From NCBI GenBank assembly GCA_903844055.1, contig CAIMSF010000119.1, positions 1 to 40,625 of the forward strand: a DNA stretch of 40,625 nucleotides. The letters run 5' to 3'. Of the stretch, positions 1-7,324 are shown piece after piece. Each line of letters opens with the position of its first letter. Within the stretch, counting starts at the first letter, position 1. The stretch comes from an uncultured bacterium (GTDB taxonomy: Bacteria > Bacillota_I > Bacilli_A > Izemoplasmatales > Hujiaoplasmataceae). The notes below the pieces were generated by a model, which was not told where the DNA came from, did no database searches, and worked only from the letters and a program-made list of their open reading frames with translations. The position numbers were made by a program, and so were the translations under genes.

Positions 1-281
1 AGCGCGACGAACGCGAAGGCGGCGACGATCGTGCCGAAGAAGATGTACGGCGTGCGGCGGCCGGCCTTCGTCTTCGTCTTGTCCGACAGTCCGCCGAACA
101 GCGGCAGGAGGAACAGGGCGAGGACGTTGTCGAGGGCCATGATGACGCCGGACCATGTCTGGGACAGTCCGAACTTGTCGATGAGGATCTTGGTGATGAC
201 GGAGTCGTAGGTCTGCCAGAACATCGAAATGAGGAAGAACGCGACGCCGACGAAGAATACTTTCTTGTAGTTGAGCTTCAT
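1..281 (-). CDS. MFS-type transporter, N-terminal part (gene runs off the left edge)
   Basis: Reading minus from the ATG at 281 gives 93 residues with no stop: MKLNYKKVFFVGVAFFLISM, then two strongly hydrophobic helices. Between helices 2 and 3 is the loop GGLSDKTKTKAGRRTPYI, a good match to the major facilitator motif G-x-x-x-D-(R/K)-x-G-R-R. The wording of this loop (SDKTKTKAGRRTPYI) is most like the sugar/cation (GPH-type) branch, but the substrate cannot be told from the N-terminus alone. The protein would be a 12-helix inner membrane permease; only helices 1 to about 3 are present. It has its own leader, with an extended -10 at 339-347 and an 8-bp hairpin at 307-327. The family call is solid and the substrate is unknown. 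Confidence 0.8.
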   Translation of the reverse strand, partial: MKLNYKKVFFVGVAFFLISMFWQTYDSVITKILIDKFGLSQTWSGVIMALDNVLALFLLPLFGGLSDKTKTKAGRRTPYIFFGTIVAAFAFVA

Positions 282-306
282 ATCAAGTCTCCCGAGTCTT
301 CATTTT

Positions 307-327
307 GCCGGAAACGGATTTTCCGGC
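307..327 (-). other. Hairpin at the 5' end of the MFS gene leader
   Basis: GCCGGAAA (307-314) and TTTCCGGC (320-327) form an 8-bp stem with a 5-nt loop. It lies just downstream of the predicted start of transcription (about 332, minus strand) and is not followed by a T-run on minus. It is therefore more likely a transcript-stabilising 5' stem than a terminator. Confidence 0.4.
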
Positions 328-338
328 GTGTTAATCCT

Positions 339-347
339 ATTATATCA
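339..347 (-). promoter_or_regulatory. Extended -10 promoter for the MFS gene
   Basis: On the minus strand TGATATAAT is a perfect extended -10 (TGnTATAAT). No good -35 hexamer is seen at the usual distance, which fits extended -10 promoters. Transcription would start near 332, giving a leader of about 50 nt. Confidence 0.6.
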
Positions 348-425
348 CGATTGGGAATGCGCTTCCATACTATTTGGGACCGGCCGAAAAACATCAAAGC
401 GCGACGCGTTCGGGCGTCGTGCGGG

Positions 426-1208
426 TCATTCGCCCCAAACGATATCGCATGTGCGGAACATGGCATAGCCGTAGGGTTGGTAGCGGAAAATGGCGTGCGT
501 CGACGTCTGCCCGCTGACGCGTGAGAAGATGGACCGATGAACCTCCCCGCCCGTGAGCGTCTCTTCGATGACGGCATACGCGGCATCCGCGGCGGCATCG
601 ATCACCCAAGGTCCGATGGTGGTCAACATGATGGTGGTCGTTTCGATCAGTTCGTGAATCGCGTTGAACTGCATGACGGTCGCGGTCTCGATCGAAGGGA
701 TGGCGATGAATCGGAATTCGATCTCGATCGCCCACGCTTCGATGATCTGCACGACGGATATCGTCGTCTCGGTCGCTCCGGCGGTGAAGTAATAGCCGTG
801 CTGTTCCCCCGCATACAAGAGGTTCGCGTCATTCCGATAGATATACGCGAAGCCGAACGTCGTCCCTTCCGCCTGGATGCCGAGCGATCCCCTCAGCGCG
901 TAGCCGGATATCGGGTCTACACCTCCGCCGTCGAATGTCCTTTCCGACAGTGATACATCGAAGAAAGGCATATCGTCGGCGGATGTCAAAACGGCGTCCG
1001 TGAGACCGCCTTCGAGATAGAACTTGAGCGCCCATGGATCGTTGAAGTTGGTGAAATAGGGTGGAATCGACGCGCCGACCGGAATGATCCAGACGCCGAC
1101 GATGGGGTCGGTTTCCGACGTCGTGGCGGTCGTGGTCGCATCGGCCGCGCATCCGACCGCCGTAAGCGCCCAGAAACACATCAGAATCAATCCCATCGTT
1201 TTTTTCAT
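426..1208 (-). CDS. Predicted secreted lipoprotein of unknown function
   Basis: This is a 260-residue protein. It begins MKKTMGLILMCFWALTAVGC: a short basic n-region, a hydrophobic core and a lipobox-like AVGC, so it is predicted to be lipid-anchored outside the membrane after cleavage before Cys20. A Thr-rich linker (ATTTATTSETD) follows, as is usual after lipidated Cys. The rest is a globular domain rich in aromatic and beta-prone residues that I do not recognise. The ATG at 1208 follows GAAGG at a good distance and is served by a promoter at 1244-1271. Downstream is only the divergent leader of the MFS gene, so the gene is probably monocistronic. Function unknown. Confidence 0.7.
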   Translation of the reverse strand: MKKTMGLILMCFWALTAVGCAADATTTATTSETDPIVGVWIIPVGASIPPYFTNFNDPWALKFYLEGGLTDAVLTSADDMPFFDVSLSERTFDGGGVDPISGYALRGSLGIQAEGTTFGFAYIYRNDANLLYAGEQHGYYFTAGATETTISVVQIIEAWAIEIEFRFIAIPSIETATVMQFNAIHELIETTTIMLTTIGPWVIDAAADAAYAVIEETLTGGEVHRSIFSRVSGQTSTHAIFRYQPYGYAMFRTCDIVWGE

Positions 1209-1243
1209 CCTCGCGCCTTCTTTCGCTTGCGTTCGCTAGTTTG

Positions 1244-1271
1244 ATTATAACAGAATGACCCCGGGTGTAAA
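1244..1271 (-). promoter_or_regulatory. Promoter of the lipoprotein gene
   Basis: Minus strand -35 TTTACA (1266-1271), 16-bp spacer, -10 TATAAT (1244-1249). It lies between the terminator at 1294-1322 and the gene start at 1208. Confidence 0.6.
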
Positions 1272-1293
1272 CGTCAACGGCGAGATTGCAAAC

Positions 1294-1322
1294 AAAAACT
1301 CCGCGAAATGCCTTCGCGGAGT
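1294..1322 (-). terminator. Intrinsic terminator of the PH-like membrane protein gene
   Basis: A perfect 10-bp stem, ACTCCGCGAA (1298-1307) with TTCGCGGAGT (1313-1322), has a 5-nt loop. Read on minus it is followed by TTTTTGTTT. It lies just past the stop at 1334. Confidence 0.8.
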
Positions 1323-1333
1323 CATGGGTTCGT

Positions 1334-1879
1334 TCAGTCGATGTGGATCTTGCCGGCGATGAAGCGGAGCGCTTCCTCATTCTGTTTCTCCGGGGTGAAG
1401 CGGAGCGACAGTTTGTCGTCGAGCCCGGATTTGACCTTCAACACCAGATACTTCTTGTTCCCGAACATCATCGTCAAGCCGATGATTACCAGGAAGGCCG
1501 CCGCGCCGAAGGCATAATACCAATACGGCAGGGTTCCGACGATCGGCAGATACGTTGCGAGCGCCTGGGTGTAGTTGAGATAGCCGGCGCCGGCGCCCGC
1601 GATGAAGAAAATCAGGCCGAGGATGCGGACAAAGGCGTTGACGCGGTGATAGTCGAGGTAATACTCGAAGCGGTGGATCGAGCGCAGTTCGATCTCGTCC
1701 ATCTTGCGACGGCGGATCCGCTTGCCGCGCTCCATGTCGGGGCCGAACGTGTAGACGATCAGACGTTTCGTCGTCAGCATCATGGCACAGTACGTCCCGA
1801 TCGCCTTCAGGTTCTTGAAATCCTTCTGGACGGTCTCGCCTTTTTGCAACACGACGTTGCGTACGATGTTGTTTCTCAT
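1334..1879 (-). CDS. Membrane protein with PH-like (bPH) domain
   Basis: The protein has 181 residues. The N-terminal part (about 1-75) has the pattern of bacterial pleckstrin-homology-like domains: a 'GE' strand, then LTTKRLIVYT, where bPH families show 'lT(n/d)qRii', then a charged strand and the IELRSIHRFEYY segment. Two transmembrane helices follow (about 82-105 and 117-140), and a short cytosolic tail KKYLVLKVKSGLDDKLSLRF looks like the last strands of the PH fold. Bacterial PH-domain membrane proteins are mostly uncharacterised and some are linked to membrane stress. A strong AGGGGGGAG ribosome site precedes the ATG at 1879. It is followed by its own terminator, so it is probably transcribed alone. 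Confidence 0.55.
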   Translation of the reverse strand: MRNNIVRNVVLQKGETVQKDFKNLKAIGTYCAMMLTTKRLIVYTFGPDMERGKRIRRRKMDEIELRSIHRFEYYLDYHRVNAFVRILGLIFFIAGAGAGYLNYTQALATYLPIVGTLPYWYYAFGAAAFLVIIGLTMMFGNKKYLVLKVKSGLDDKLSLRFTPEKQNEEALRFIAGKIHID

Positions 1880-2064
1880 CCCGGCTCCCCCCTTTTTCGA
1901 ACGACTTTAATTCATTCTACTCTATATGCGCGCATTTTACAAGATACCGACACATATTTGCGTGCTTGCGGAGGCGTGTCAAAGGCGATGGCGGGCCATC
2001 ACCCGTTGATGAGAGGTCTTCATGAAAAGCGGTTGGGACGATCGAAACGGTCCGATTCCGCGGT

Positions 2065-2856
2065 TCAATCCGTTTCGTTCCGGCGGCGGGTTGTCGCGAC
2101 GGCGCCCTGCGATCCGCGGTCGGACCGAAGGTGGACGCCGATTTCGATCAGCGCCGCCATCAGGACCAATAGTGCGGTCCATGCGAACACGGCGCCGAAA
2201 TCGAGTTCGACCTTCGCAAGGTACAGGGCGTTCCCGACCGAATGCGGCGTCTGGGCAAGGTACTCCGCCATCACGAGCACCTTGACGCCGAGTCCCGCCG
2301 CCTGCAACAGCGCGGTACGGATGTCGGCGGAAAGGAGCGGCAGATAACAGTGCCGGAGTCCGCCCCAAAGCGTACCGTCCTCGAGTTTGAACACCTCGAC
2401 GAGTTCGGGATCGATGCGGCGGATACCGTCGGCGGACGCCTGGAACAGGATCGGGAACACCATCAGGAAAGTGATCACGTAGGGTGTCGAAGAAAACCCG
2501 AAGACGATCAGCACGATCACGACGATCGATATCACCGGGACGGTCCTGAGCACCGTCACGACCGGACGCAGGAAACGATAGACGTTGGGAACGAGGCCGG
2601 CCGCGATCCCGGCGGAGAGTCCGAGGATCGTCGCGGCCCCCATCGCCATGACGAGGCGCAGCGTCGTCGCACCGATCGCATAGAGCGAGGAATGTCCTGT
2701 GATGATGCCATAGAACGCCTCCGCCGTCTTCCACGGCGTGGGGAGTAGCATCGGATTGGCGACGATTGCGGAGGCGGCGATCCAGACGAGGAAGACCGCG
2801 AATACGCCGGAAAGCGAAACCAGCCGGTTTTTCGGCGTTGCAGGATCAGGGAGCAT
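2065..2856 (-). CDS. ABC transporter permease, SsuC/TauC/ThiX-like
   Basis: The protein has 263 residues and about six membrane helices. It contains the binding-protein-dependent transport permease domain, with the cytoplasmic coupling loop around residues 140-175 (EVFKLEDGTLWGGLRHCYLP, which corresponds to the 'EAA' loop that docks on the ATPase). Layout and sequence are those of the nitrate/sulfonate/taurine/thiamin-precursor group. The start overlaps the stop of the binding-protein gene by 11 bp, so the two are translationally coupled. No ATPase gene follows: the next gene downstream is the unrelated PH-like protein. The permease must borrow an ATPase encoded elsewhere, or the operon has lost one. 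The substrate is not predictable. Expression is expected to follow the Crp/Fnr-controlled promoter at 3808-3850. Confidence 0.85.
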   Translation of the reverse strand: MLPDPATPKNRLVSLSGVFAVFLVWIAASAIVANPMLLPTPWKTAEAFYGIITGHSSLYAIGATTLRLVMAMGAATILGLSAGIAAGLVPNVYRFLRPVVTVLRTVPVISIVVIVLIVFGFSSTPYVITFLMVFPILFQASADGIRRIDPELVEVFKLEDGTLWGGLRHCYLPLLSADIRTALLQAAGLGVKVLVMAEYLAQTPHSVGNALYLAKVELDFGAVFAWTALLVLMAALIEIGVHLRSDRGSQGAVATTRRRNETD

Positions 2857-3760
2857 AATAGAACCCCTCCTCCGGTAGCGCGCCGCCGATGAGCGCCGGA
2901 TTCATCGCGAGGATGATCGTGAAATAGGCCTCGAGCGACGCTCTGGACGCGGCCGCAGAGACGAACTGCAGATGGCTGCCCGGAATCGCCGCGGTCATCA
3001 CGGCTTCGCTGAACCCAAACTCGAGGGTGAGTGCTTCCGATGCCGCCGCGGCGGGATCGTCGTTCACCGCCTCGACGGAGGCGGACAGGTCGGACAGAAA
3101 GCGCTCGACGCGGGATTCCGCCAGCCCGAACTTGATGAAGATTCCCGCCTGCGGGTAGGATGCCGAACCGTGCAGAGCGGCATATGCCGTCTGTAAATCG
3201 ATGGTCTGAACCCCCGCGACGGACGCCCGGATCGCCGAGAGCGACGGTTCCGCGGTGAGAACGATCAGCGTCGGATCGGCCGCGAACATCGCCGCGGCGG
3301 TGGCGACGGCGTCGACATAGGTGATCGTCGCGGTGATCCCGTTGCTTTCCAAGATATGGCGGAGGACGATGTCGGACGTCTGGTTTTGACCGAACGCGAC
3401 GATCCCCGCGCCATCGAGGGAGGCGATGTCGAACGCCGCCTTGCCGGTCGAGACGAGATAATAGTTTCCCCAGACCACCGCGCCGGCATATAGATAGCCG
3501 CATCCCGACGCGATCAGCTTGGCGCCGAGGTTGGTCGGCGCGAAGATGACGTCGTGGCTGCCGGAGCCGAACGCCGCGATGAGCGGATCGGCGCCGTTGA
3601 CGATGTCGACGTCATGGTATCCTTCCGCCTGGAGATAGATTTGCGCGAGGGCGGGTGAGCCGGAGGGGACCATGAAGGAGAGCCCCTCGGGTTCGACGCA
3701 TGCGGTCGCGACGAAGGCGAGCATTCCCGCCAAGATGGAAGTCAAGAATCTTTTCATCAT
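2846..3760 (-). CDS. ABC transporter substrate-binding lipoprotein (NMT1/ThiY-like)
   Basis: The protein has 304 residues. A signal peptide ends in a lipobox-like VATAC at Cys 21, so it is predicted to be a lipid-anchored extracytoplasmic binding protein. The mature part reads like the two-lobed NMT1/SsuA/ThiY family: MVPSGSPALAQIYLQAEG, then HDVIFAPTNLGAKLIASG, then a hinge near residues 110-120 and a second lobe with the SDIVLRHILESNGI segment. This family binds thiamin precursors, sulfonates, nitrate or similar small molecules; nothing here fixes which. Two adjacent ATG codons (3760 and 3757) are possible; GGAAAG about 8 nt upstream fits either. It is first in a two-gene unit with the permease and lies downstream of a -10 box with an operator centred at -41.5. 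Confidence 0.8.
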   Translation of the reverse strand: MMKRFLTSILAGMLAFVATACVEPEGLSFMVPSGSPALAQIYLQAEGYHDVDIVNGADPLIAAFGSGSHDVIFAPTNLGAKLIASGCGYLYAGAVVWGNYYLVSTGKAAFDIASLDGAGIVAFGQNQTSDIVLRHILESNGITATITYVDAVATAAAMFAADPTLIVLTAEPSLSAIRASVAGVQTIDLQTAYAALHGSASYPQAGIFIKFGLAESRVERFLSDLSASVEAVNDDPAAAASEALTLEFGFSEAVMTAAIPGSHLQFVSAAASRASLEAYFTIILAMNPALIGGALPEEGFYYAP

Positions 3761-3798
3761 GTCACGCTTTCCGCGGCACGCGCCGCCTGCGGTTCTTC

Positions 3799-3827
3799 TT
3801 TACATTCATTATAGACGGAGTTACAAT
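3799..3827 (+). promoter_or_regulatory. Promoter of the Crp/Fnr regulator gene
   Basis: Plus strand -35 TTTACA (3799-3804), a 17-bp spacer and -10 TACAAT (3822-3827). The start of transcription would be near 3834, directly at the edge of the palindrome at 3835-3850, so a protein bound there should block this promoter. The -10 elements of the two opposing promoters are only 8 bp apart. Confidence 0.65.
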
Positions 3828-3850
3828 GAAAGTATGTAACATATGTTACA
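3808..3850 (-). promoter_or_regulatory. Activator-dependent promoter of the ABC genes (site at -41.5)
   Basis: On minus, a perfect TATAAT lies at 3808-3813 with no recognisable -35. With +1 taken 7 nt past the -10 (about 3801), the centre of the palindrome at 3835-3850 falls at -41.5, the position used by CRP/FNR proteins at class II activated promoters. Spacing and the absent -35 are seen directly; activation is inferred. Confidence 0.65.
3835..3850. promoter_or_regulatory. Perfect 16-bp palindromic operator, probable Crp/Fnr site
   Basis: TGTAACATATGTTACA is a perfect inverted repeat with the half-site spacing of Crp/Fnr operators. A further half-site, GTTAC, lies at 3820-3824 and forms a wider inverted pair with GTAAC at 3836-3840. 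It is between the divergent ABC genes and the Crp/Fnr gene. Confidence 0.75.
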
Positions 3851-3864
3851 ATCAAGGGGCATAT

Positions 3865-4467
3865 ATGGAAGAAACAAGAATCGACGTCGAACTTTTCACC
3901 GCGTTCGGCGGAAGGACCGTGTGCGTCCGCAAGGGATCGATCCTGTTCTTGCAAGGCGAGGCGTGCGACGAAATCGGATTTGTCTCCGAAGGTTCCATCG
4001 ACATCCGTTCCGTGACTCCCGACGGTCGGTCGTGGCAGATCCAGACGGTAGGACCGGAGATGTTCTTCGGCGACGTTTTGACGTTTGCCGGCGAACGGCG
4101 TTATCTCGGCAACGTCGTCGCCGCCACCGACGCGGTCGTCTCCTGGATCGGCAGGGACGATTTTCTCCGACTGCTATGCAACAACCCGGAACTCCTCAAA
4201 ACCTATCTTACGGCGTTGGCAAGGAAGACCTTCGACGTCAAGCAGCAGGTCAAGCTGCTGTCGTTGTCGGACCTTCGTTCGCGGATCCTCTTTTGGATCC
4301 GGCTGGGACTGGGAGATGCCCGTTTTGGTTCGGTTCCGATCCCCGGAACGAAGGAACGTCTGGCGGAGATCCTCGGAGTCGAGCGGCCGTCGCTTTCGCG
4401 CGAACTGGCGCGGATGAAGCAAGACGGGTTGATCGATTACTCAAGAACCGAAATCACCTTGTTGTAG
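3865..4467 (+). CDS. Crp/Fnr family transcriptional regulator
   Basis: The protein has 200 residues, a usual length for the family. The N-terminal cyclic-nucleotide-binding-like beta-barrel spans about 1-115 (KGSILFLQGEACDEIGFVSE, then GPEMFFGDVLTFAG), followed by the long dimer helix and a C-terminal winged helix. In the latter, KERLAEILGVERPSLSRELA is the helix-turn-helix, with E, S and R in the recognition helix. There is no N-terminal cysteine cluster like FNR, so the effector is not an FNR-type iron-sulfur centre; a small molecule, haem or redox signal is open. The ATG at 3865 is preferred. The in-frame ATG at 3826 overlaps the -10 box and lies upstream of the predicted transcript start, while AAGGGG sits just before 3865. 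Divergent from an ABC binding-protein/permease pair it probably controls. Confidence 0.9.
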   Translation: MEETRIDVELFTAFGGRTVCVRKGSILFLQGEACDEIGFVSEGSIDIRSVTPDGRSWQIQTVGPEMFFGDVLTFAGERRYLGNVVAATDAVVSWIGRDDFLRLLCNNPELLKTYLTALARKTFDVKQQVKLLSLSDLRSRILFWIRLGLGDARFGSVPIPGTKERLAEILGVERPSLSRELARMKQDGLIDYSRTEITLL

Positions 4468-4483
4468 TGGTTGATTAACGCAA

Positions 4484-4511
4484 AAAAGAGCACTTCTCGG
4501 AGTGCTCTTTT
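4484..4511. terminator. Bidirectional terminator between the Crp/Fnr gene and the histidine kinase gene
   Basis: An 11-bp stem, AAAAGAGCACT (4484-4494) with AGTGCTCTTTT (4501-4511), has a 6-nt loop. A-runs on one side and T-runs on the other let it work for both convergent genes. Confidence 0.85.
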
Positions 4512-4522
4512 GCTTGGTTGGC

Positions 4523-5767
4523 TCATCTGTGCCGATCGAACCAGACGGTGACTTTCGTGCCGGTCCCCGGGGTGCTCGCGATCTCGATGTCCGCTCCGAT
4601 CCGGGCGGTGATTTCGAAGACGATCTGGAAGCCGACGCCGCTGCCCTTCTGATTGTAGGCCGTGGCGTTTTCGCCTCGATAGGCGCCGGCGCGGATGCGG
4701 GAGATCGTTTCTTCGCTCATCCCGATCCCGGTATCTTCGACGATCAGCCGCTTGAGGACGGCGTCGAGCGTGACGGTGATCGTCCCCCCTGGAGCGCTGT
4801 AGTAGAACGAATTGAAGACGAGATGTTCGAGGATGCGGATCATGTCGACGGAGGCGACCGTGAGTTCCAGATCCTCGACGCGGAGGTCGACGCGGATCTT
4901 CTTGGTCAGGAAGACCTCGCTCAGTCTGGCAAGATGCGCGTTGATCAGCGGCGCGACGTTTTGACGGATCGCCACCTGGCGCAGGTCCTGTTCGATGAAC
5001 TGCGGGATCATCCCCTCGATCTCGGCGACCTGCGCGAGCAGCTCGTCGTTGATCTCGGCGTCGAAGGGGAGCCTTCCCGTCTTGACGCCCTCCAGATAGA
5101 CCTTGATGACGGTCAAGGGGGTCTTGACGTCGTGCGCGAGGATTCTGACGTAATGCGCCTGGATCGTCTTGAGTTCGGCTTCCGCCTTGAGGGCGGCGGT
5201 ATATCGTTCGTTGATCGCCGCCATGTCCGCGAAACGGAAGGTGGCATCGGTTTGACCGATGCGTTCCAGATCTTCATACAAAAGCCCGTACTGGCGGTTG
5301 AGGATGCGTCTCAGGATCAGCATCGCGATGATGAAGAGAAGCGCCGAGACCCCGTTCACGAAAGCGAGTCCGTAGATCAGATCGGAGCCATAGTACGACT
5401 GACGATATCCGATCGACACGGTGCCGAGCGGTTCGCCGTCGAGCGATTCGAGTTCGATCGGTTCGGCGCCATCCGGCGCGGATGCGGTTTGAAACCGGAC
5501 GATGCCGTCGGCATCCGCATAGGAAAGGTCGACGTTGTGGGTGTGTCCGTAGTGTTCCAGAAAAGCGGTGATGGTCGCATCGTCCTCCCACACGATCATG
5601 TGTTCGAGCATGACGACGAAGGAGGCTTCCTGCCGCTCGGTCTGCCGGGCGTACTGGACGCTCGAGGCGAGATAGACCGTCAGGTTCGCCAACAGCAGCA
5701 TGACGGCGAACAGGACGGTGAAGGTGCGTGCCATCCTGGCGCGGAAGAAGGTCTTGAAGCTAATCAT
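4523..5767 (-). CDS. Sensor histidine kinase of a metal-linked two-component system
   Basis: The protein has 414 residues from the ATG at 5767, which has GGGTGA upstream; a GTG at 5776 would add three. Membrane helix 1 is about 14-36, an extracytoplasmic sensor of about 95 residues follows, and helix 2 is about 133-152. The dimerisation and phosphoacceptor segment is ILAHDVKTPLT, with His near 212. The catalytic ATPase has the N box (EHLVFN, Asn about 319), the G1 box VEDTGIGM and the G2 box GSGVGFQI. All catalytic motifs are intact. The start overlaps the response-regulator gene by 8 bp. Position in an operon with CueP and an HMA protein suggests the sensor reads copper or a related envelope signal, but no metal-binding motif stands out in the sensor loop beyond a few His residues (EHYGHTHNVD). 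It autophosphorylates and passes phosphate to the adjacent regulator. Confidence 0.9.
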   Translation of the reverse strand: MISFKTFFRARMARTFTVLFAVMLLLANLTVYLASSVQYARQTERQEASFVVMLEHMIVWEDDATITAFLEHYGHTHNVDLSYADADGIVRFQTASAPDGAEPIELESLDGEPLGTVSIGYRQSYYGSDLIYGLAFVNGVSALLFIIAMLILRRILNRQYGLLYEDLERIGQTDATFRFADMAAINERYTAALKAEAELKTIQAHYVRILAHDVKTPLTVIKVYLEGVKTGRLPFDAEINDELLAQVAEIEGMIPQFIEQDLRQVAIRQNVAPLINAHLARLSEVFLTKKIRVDLRVEDLELTVASVDMIRILEHLVFNSFYYSAPGGTITVTLDAVLKRLIVEDTGIGMSEETISRIRAGAYRGENATAYNQKGSGVGFQIVFEITARIGADIEIASTPGTGTKVTVWFDRHR

Positions 5768-6443
5768 CGGAATCACCCGCGAACTGGTAGCCGACCCCGT
5801 AATGGGTCCGGATGAAACGCGGTTCGTTGGCCGAATCGTTCAACTTCTTTCGGATGTTTTTCACGTGGGCGTCGACCACGCGGTCGAACGCCTCGCTTTC
5901 GCCCGAACACGCCGCCAGGATTTCGTCGCGCGTGAAGATGCGTTTCGGATGCCTGGCGAGTTGCCAGAGCACGTCGTATTCATAGGCGGTCAAATCGACG
6001 ATTTCGCCGTCAAGCCGGACTTCCCGGCGGAACGGGATGATCTTCAACGCACCGCCGACGAACGACCGGATCACCGGCTCGCGCGTGACGATGCGTTTTT
6101 CGAGGTTCTTCAGCTTGACCATCACCTCGTCGATGCTGAAGGGCTTGGTCAGGTAATCGTCCGCCCCGAGGGACAGCACGTCGATGCGATCCCGGACATC
6201 GATCTTCGCCGAGATGACCATGATGTAGACGTCGCTTCCCGCGCGAATCTTCGCGATCAGCGCTTCCCCCTGCAGGTCGGGAAGCATCAGGTCGGTGATG
6301 ATCGCGTCGACGGGGTTGACGGCCAGAAGCGCGAGTCCTTCCTCGGCCGAAAAAGCCTGCAGGACCTCATGTCCGTCCTGACGGGCGAACCGCGCGAGCA
6401 GATCGTTGATCTTGCGATGGTCTTCGATGACGATGAGCCGCAT
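5760..6443 (-). CDS. OmpR/PhoB-type response regulator
   Basis: The protein has 227 residues. The receiver domain (about 1-120) shows the acidic pair ED at 7-8, phosphoacceptor Asp51 in IITDLMLPD and the conserved Lys in LTKPFS near 100. The C-terminal winged helix (about 130-225) has the OmpR-class wording LTAYEYDVLWQLARHPKRIFTRDEI and VDAHVKNIRKKL. The ATG at 6443 is preferred over GTG 6452 because GGGAGG lies 8 nt before it and touches the GTG. It is followed by its cognate kinase. Only 33 bp separates it from the upstream HMA gene. A TATAAT at 6467-6472 (minus) could add a promoter here, but no -35 accompanies it. It probably regulates its own metal-handling operon. Confidence 0.9.
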   Translation of the reverse strand: MRLIVIEDHRKINDLLARFARQDGHEVLQAFSAEEGLALLAVNPVDAIITDLMLPDLQGEALIAKIRAGSDVYIMVISAKIDVRDRIDVLSLGADDYLTKPFSIDEVMVKLKNLEKRIVTREPVIRSFVGGALKIIPFRREVRLDGEIVDLTAYEYDVLWQLARHPKRIFTRDEILAACSGESEAFDRVVDAHVKNIRKKLNDSANEPRFIRTHYGVGYQFAGDSDD

Positions 6444-6476
6444 CGGCCTCACCTCCCTATACTTACATTATACGCT

Positions 6477-6782
6477 TCATTCCGCATTATGGCCGCAGGA
6501 AGACCCGTCGGCGGGTTTCGTCCATTCCGTCCCGTCCGATCCCGGACTTTGCGAAACGACGCCGAGGAAGGTTGCGCGGTATCCCGCGGCGCGGACGGCG
6601 GCGCCATAGGAATCCGCGTCGGAAGTCAAACCGCGATAGGTGATTTCGGCGATATGCGAGGCAAGATCGATTCGGACGGATTCGGCGCCGTGACGACGCA
6701 GGGCGGATTCGATCGTGTTCAGACACCCTGCGCAGCGGATGTCGTGCAGTCGGAGGATCGCCCGGATCGGTTCGCCTTTCAT
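6477..6782 (-). CDS. Heavy-metal-associated (HMA) domain protein
   Basis: The protein has 101 residues. The first 70 form one HMA fold: a beta strand, then DIRCAGCLNTIESALRRHG carrying the metal-binding Cys-x-x-Cys (17 and 20), then strands IDLASHIAEITY and the loop before AGY. Domains of this kind carry Cu(I) as small chaperones or as the soluble part of P-type ATPases. Here it stands alone with a polar tail ending SSCGHNAE that has an extra Cys and His. The start was set at 6782 because it gives an ATGA overlap (4 bp) with the end of the cueP-like gene; a longer upstream reading has no recognisable protein. It probably delivers or buffers copper for the same pathway. Confidence 0.8.
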   Translation of the reverse strand: MKGEPIRAILRLHDIRCAGCLNTIESALRRHGAESVRIDLASHIAEITYRGLTSDADSYGAAVRAAGYRATFLGVVSQSPGSDGTEWTKPADGSSCGHNAE

Positions 6783-7324
6783 GACAGGAAAAGCGTCGTC
6801 ATGCAGGTCGCCGCGGCGGGCCGGGTCGAAAACGCCCCCGTCGCGATGCGGTCCTGGTATCCGACCGTGACGGTTCCTTCGATGCCGGCCGGCAGCCAAA
6901 GCCCGACGAATCCGTTCGCCCCGGACAGGTAATCGCCTTCCAGCACGACGGCCCCATCGGCGTCGCGGACGGTGATGGAGAATCTTTCGTTCGCCAGTTC
7001 GCCGCGGCAGGAGACGAGATTGTGCGTGAAGCACTCATGGGTCGTGGTCAGATACGGCGCGATCGACAGGTAGAACAGACCTTCCGGAAGCGCGAGCGTT
7101 TCCGTCTTGCCGTCGGCGGTCAGCCTGAGCGCGGTGTCATCGATGCTTGCATTGAAGCGCTTCTTGTCTTCCGTTCCCGCTTCCAAGGCGGCGATGATCG
7201 ACGGGACATTCGGATCCGTGATGCCGAATGCGTCAAGGACGTCGGAGTGATCCGCAAACAGGAAAATCGCCGCGGCGCCCGCAAGCAGGGCGACGGCGGC
7301 GACGACGATCCACGCCTTCTTCAT
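6779..7324 (-). CDS. cueP: CueP-family copper-binding protein
   Basis: The protein has 181 residues with an N-terminal membrane anchor or uncleaved signal (about 4-23). The CueP hallmarks are visible. HECFTHNLVSCRGEL (about 96-110) gives Cys98 and Cys106, GFVGLWLPAGIEGTVTV (138-154) is the family block, and the C-terminal TCMTTLFL supplies Cys174. CueP in Salmonella is a periplasmic copper-binding protein that supplies or buffers copper; homologues in Gram-positive bacteria are membrane-anchored. It acts outside the membrane. It overlaps the genes on both sides by 4 bp, so it is tightly coupled with the HMA protein and the small exported protein. The family call rests on motif recognition, without alignment. 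Confidence 0.8.
   Translation of the reverse strand: MKKAWIVVAAVALLAGAAAIFLFADHSDVLDAFGITDPNVPSIIAALEAGTEDKKRFNASIDDTALRLTADGKTETLALPEGLFYLSIAPYLTTTHECFTHNLVSCRGELANERFSITVRDADGAVVLEGDYLSGANGFVGLWLPAGIEGTVTVGYQDRIATGAFSTRPAAATCMTTLFLS

Noticed and set aside
3826-3864. Upstream ATG (3826) as start of the Crp/Fnr gene
   Set aside because: It overlaps the -10 box and precedes the predicted transcript start; 3865 has the ribosome site and gives a normal family length.
5858-5868. TTTTTCACGTGGGCG-like string as a parS site
   Set aside because: Only the left half fits the parS consensus (TGTTTCACGTGAAACA); the right half does not, and it lies inside the response-regulator coding sequence.
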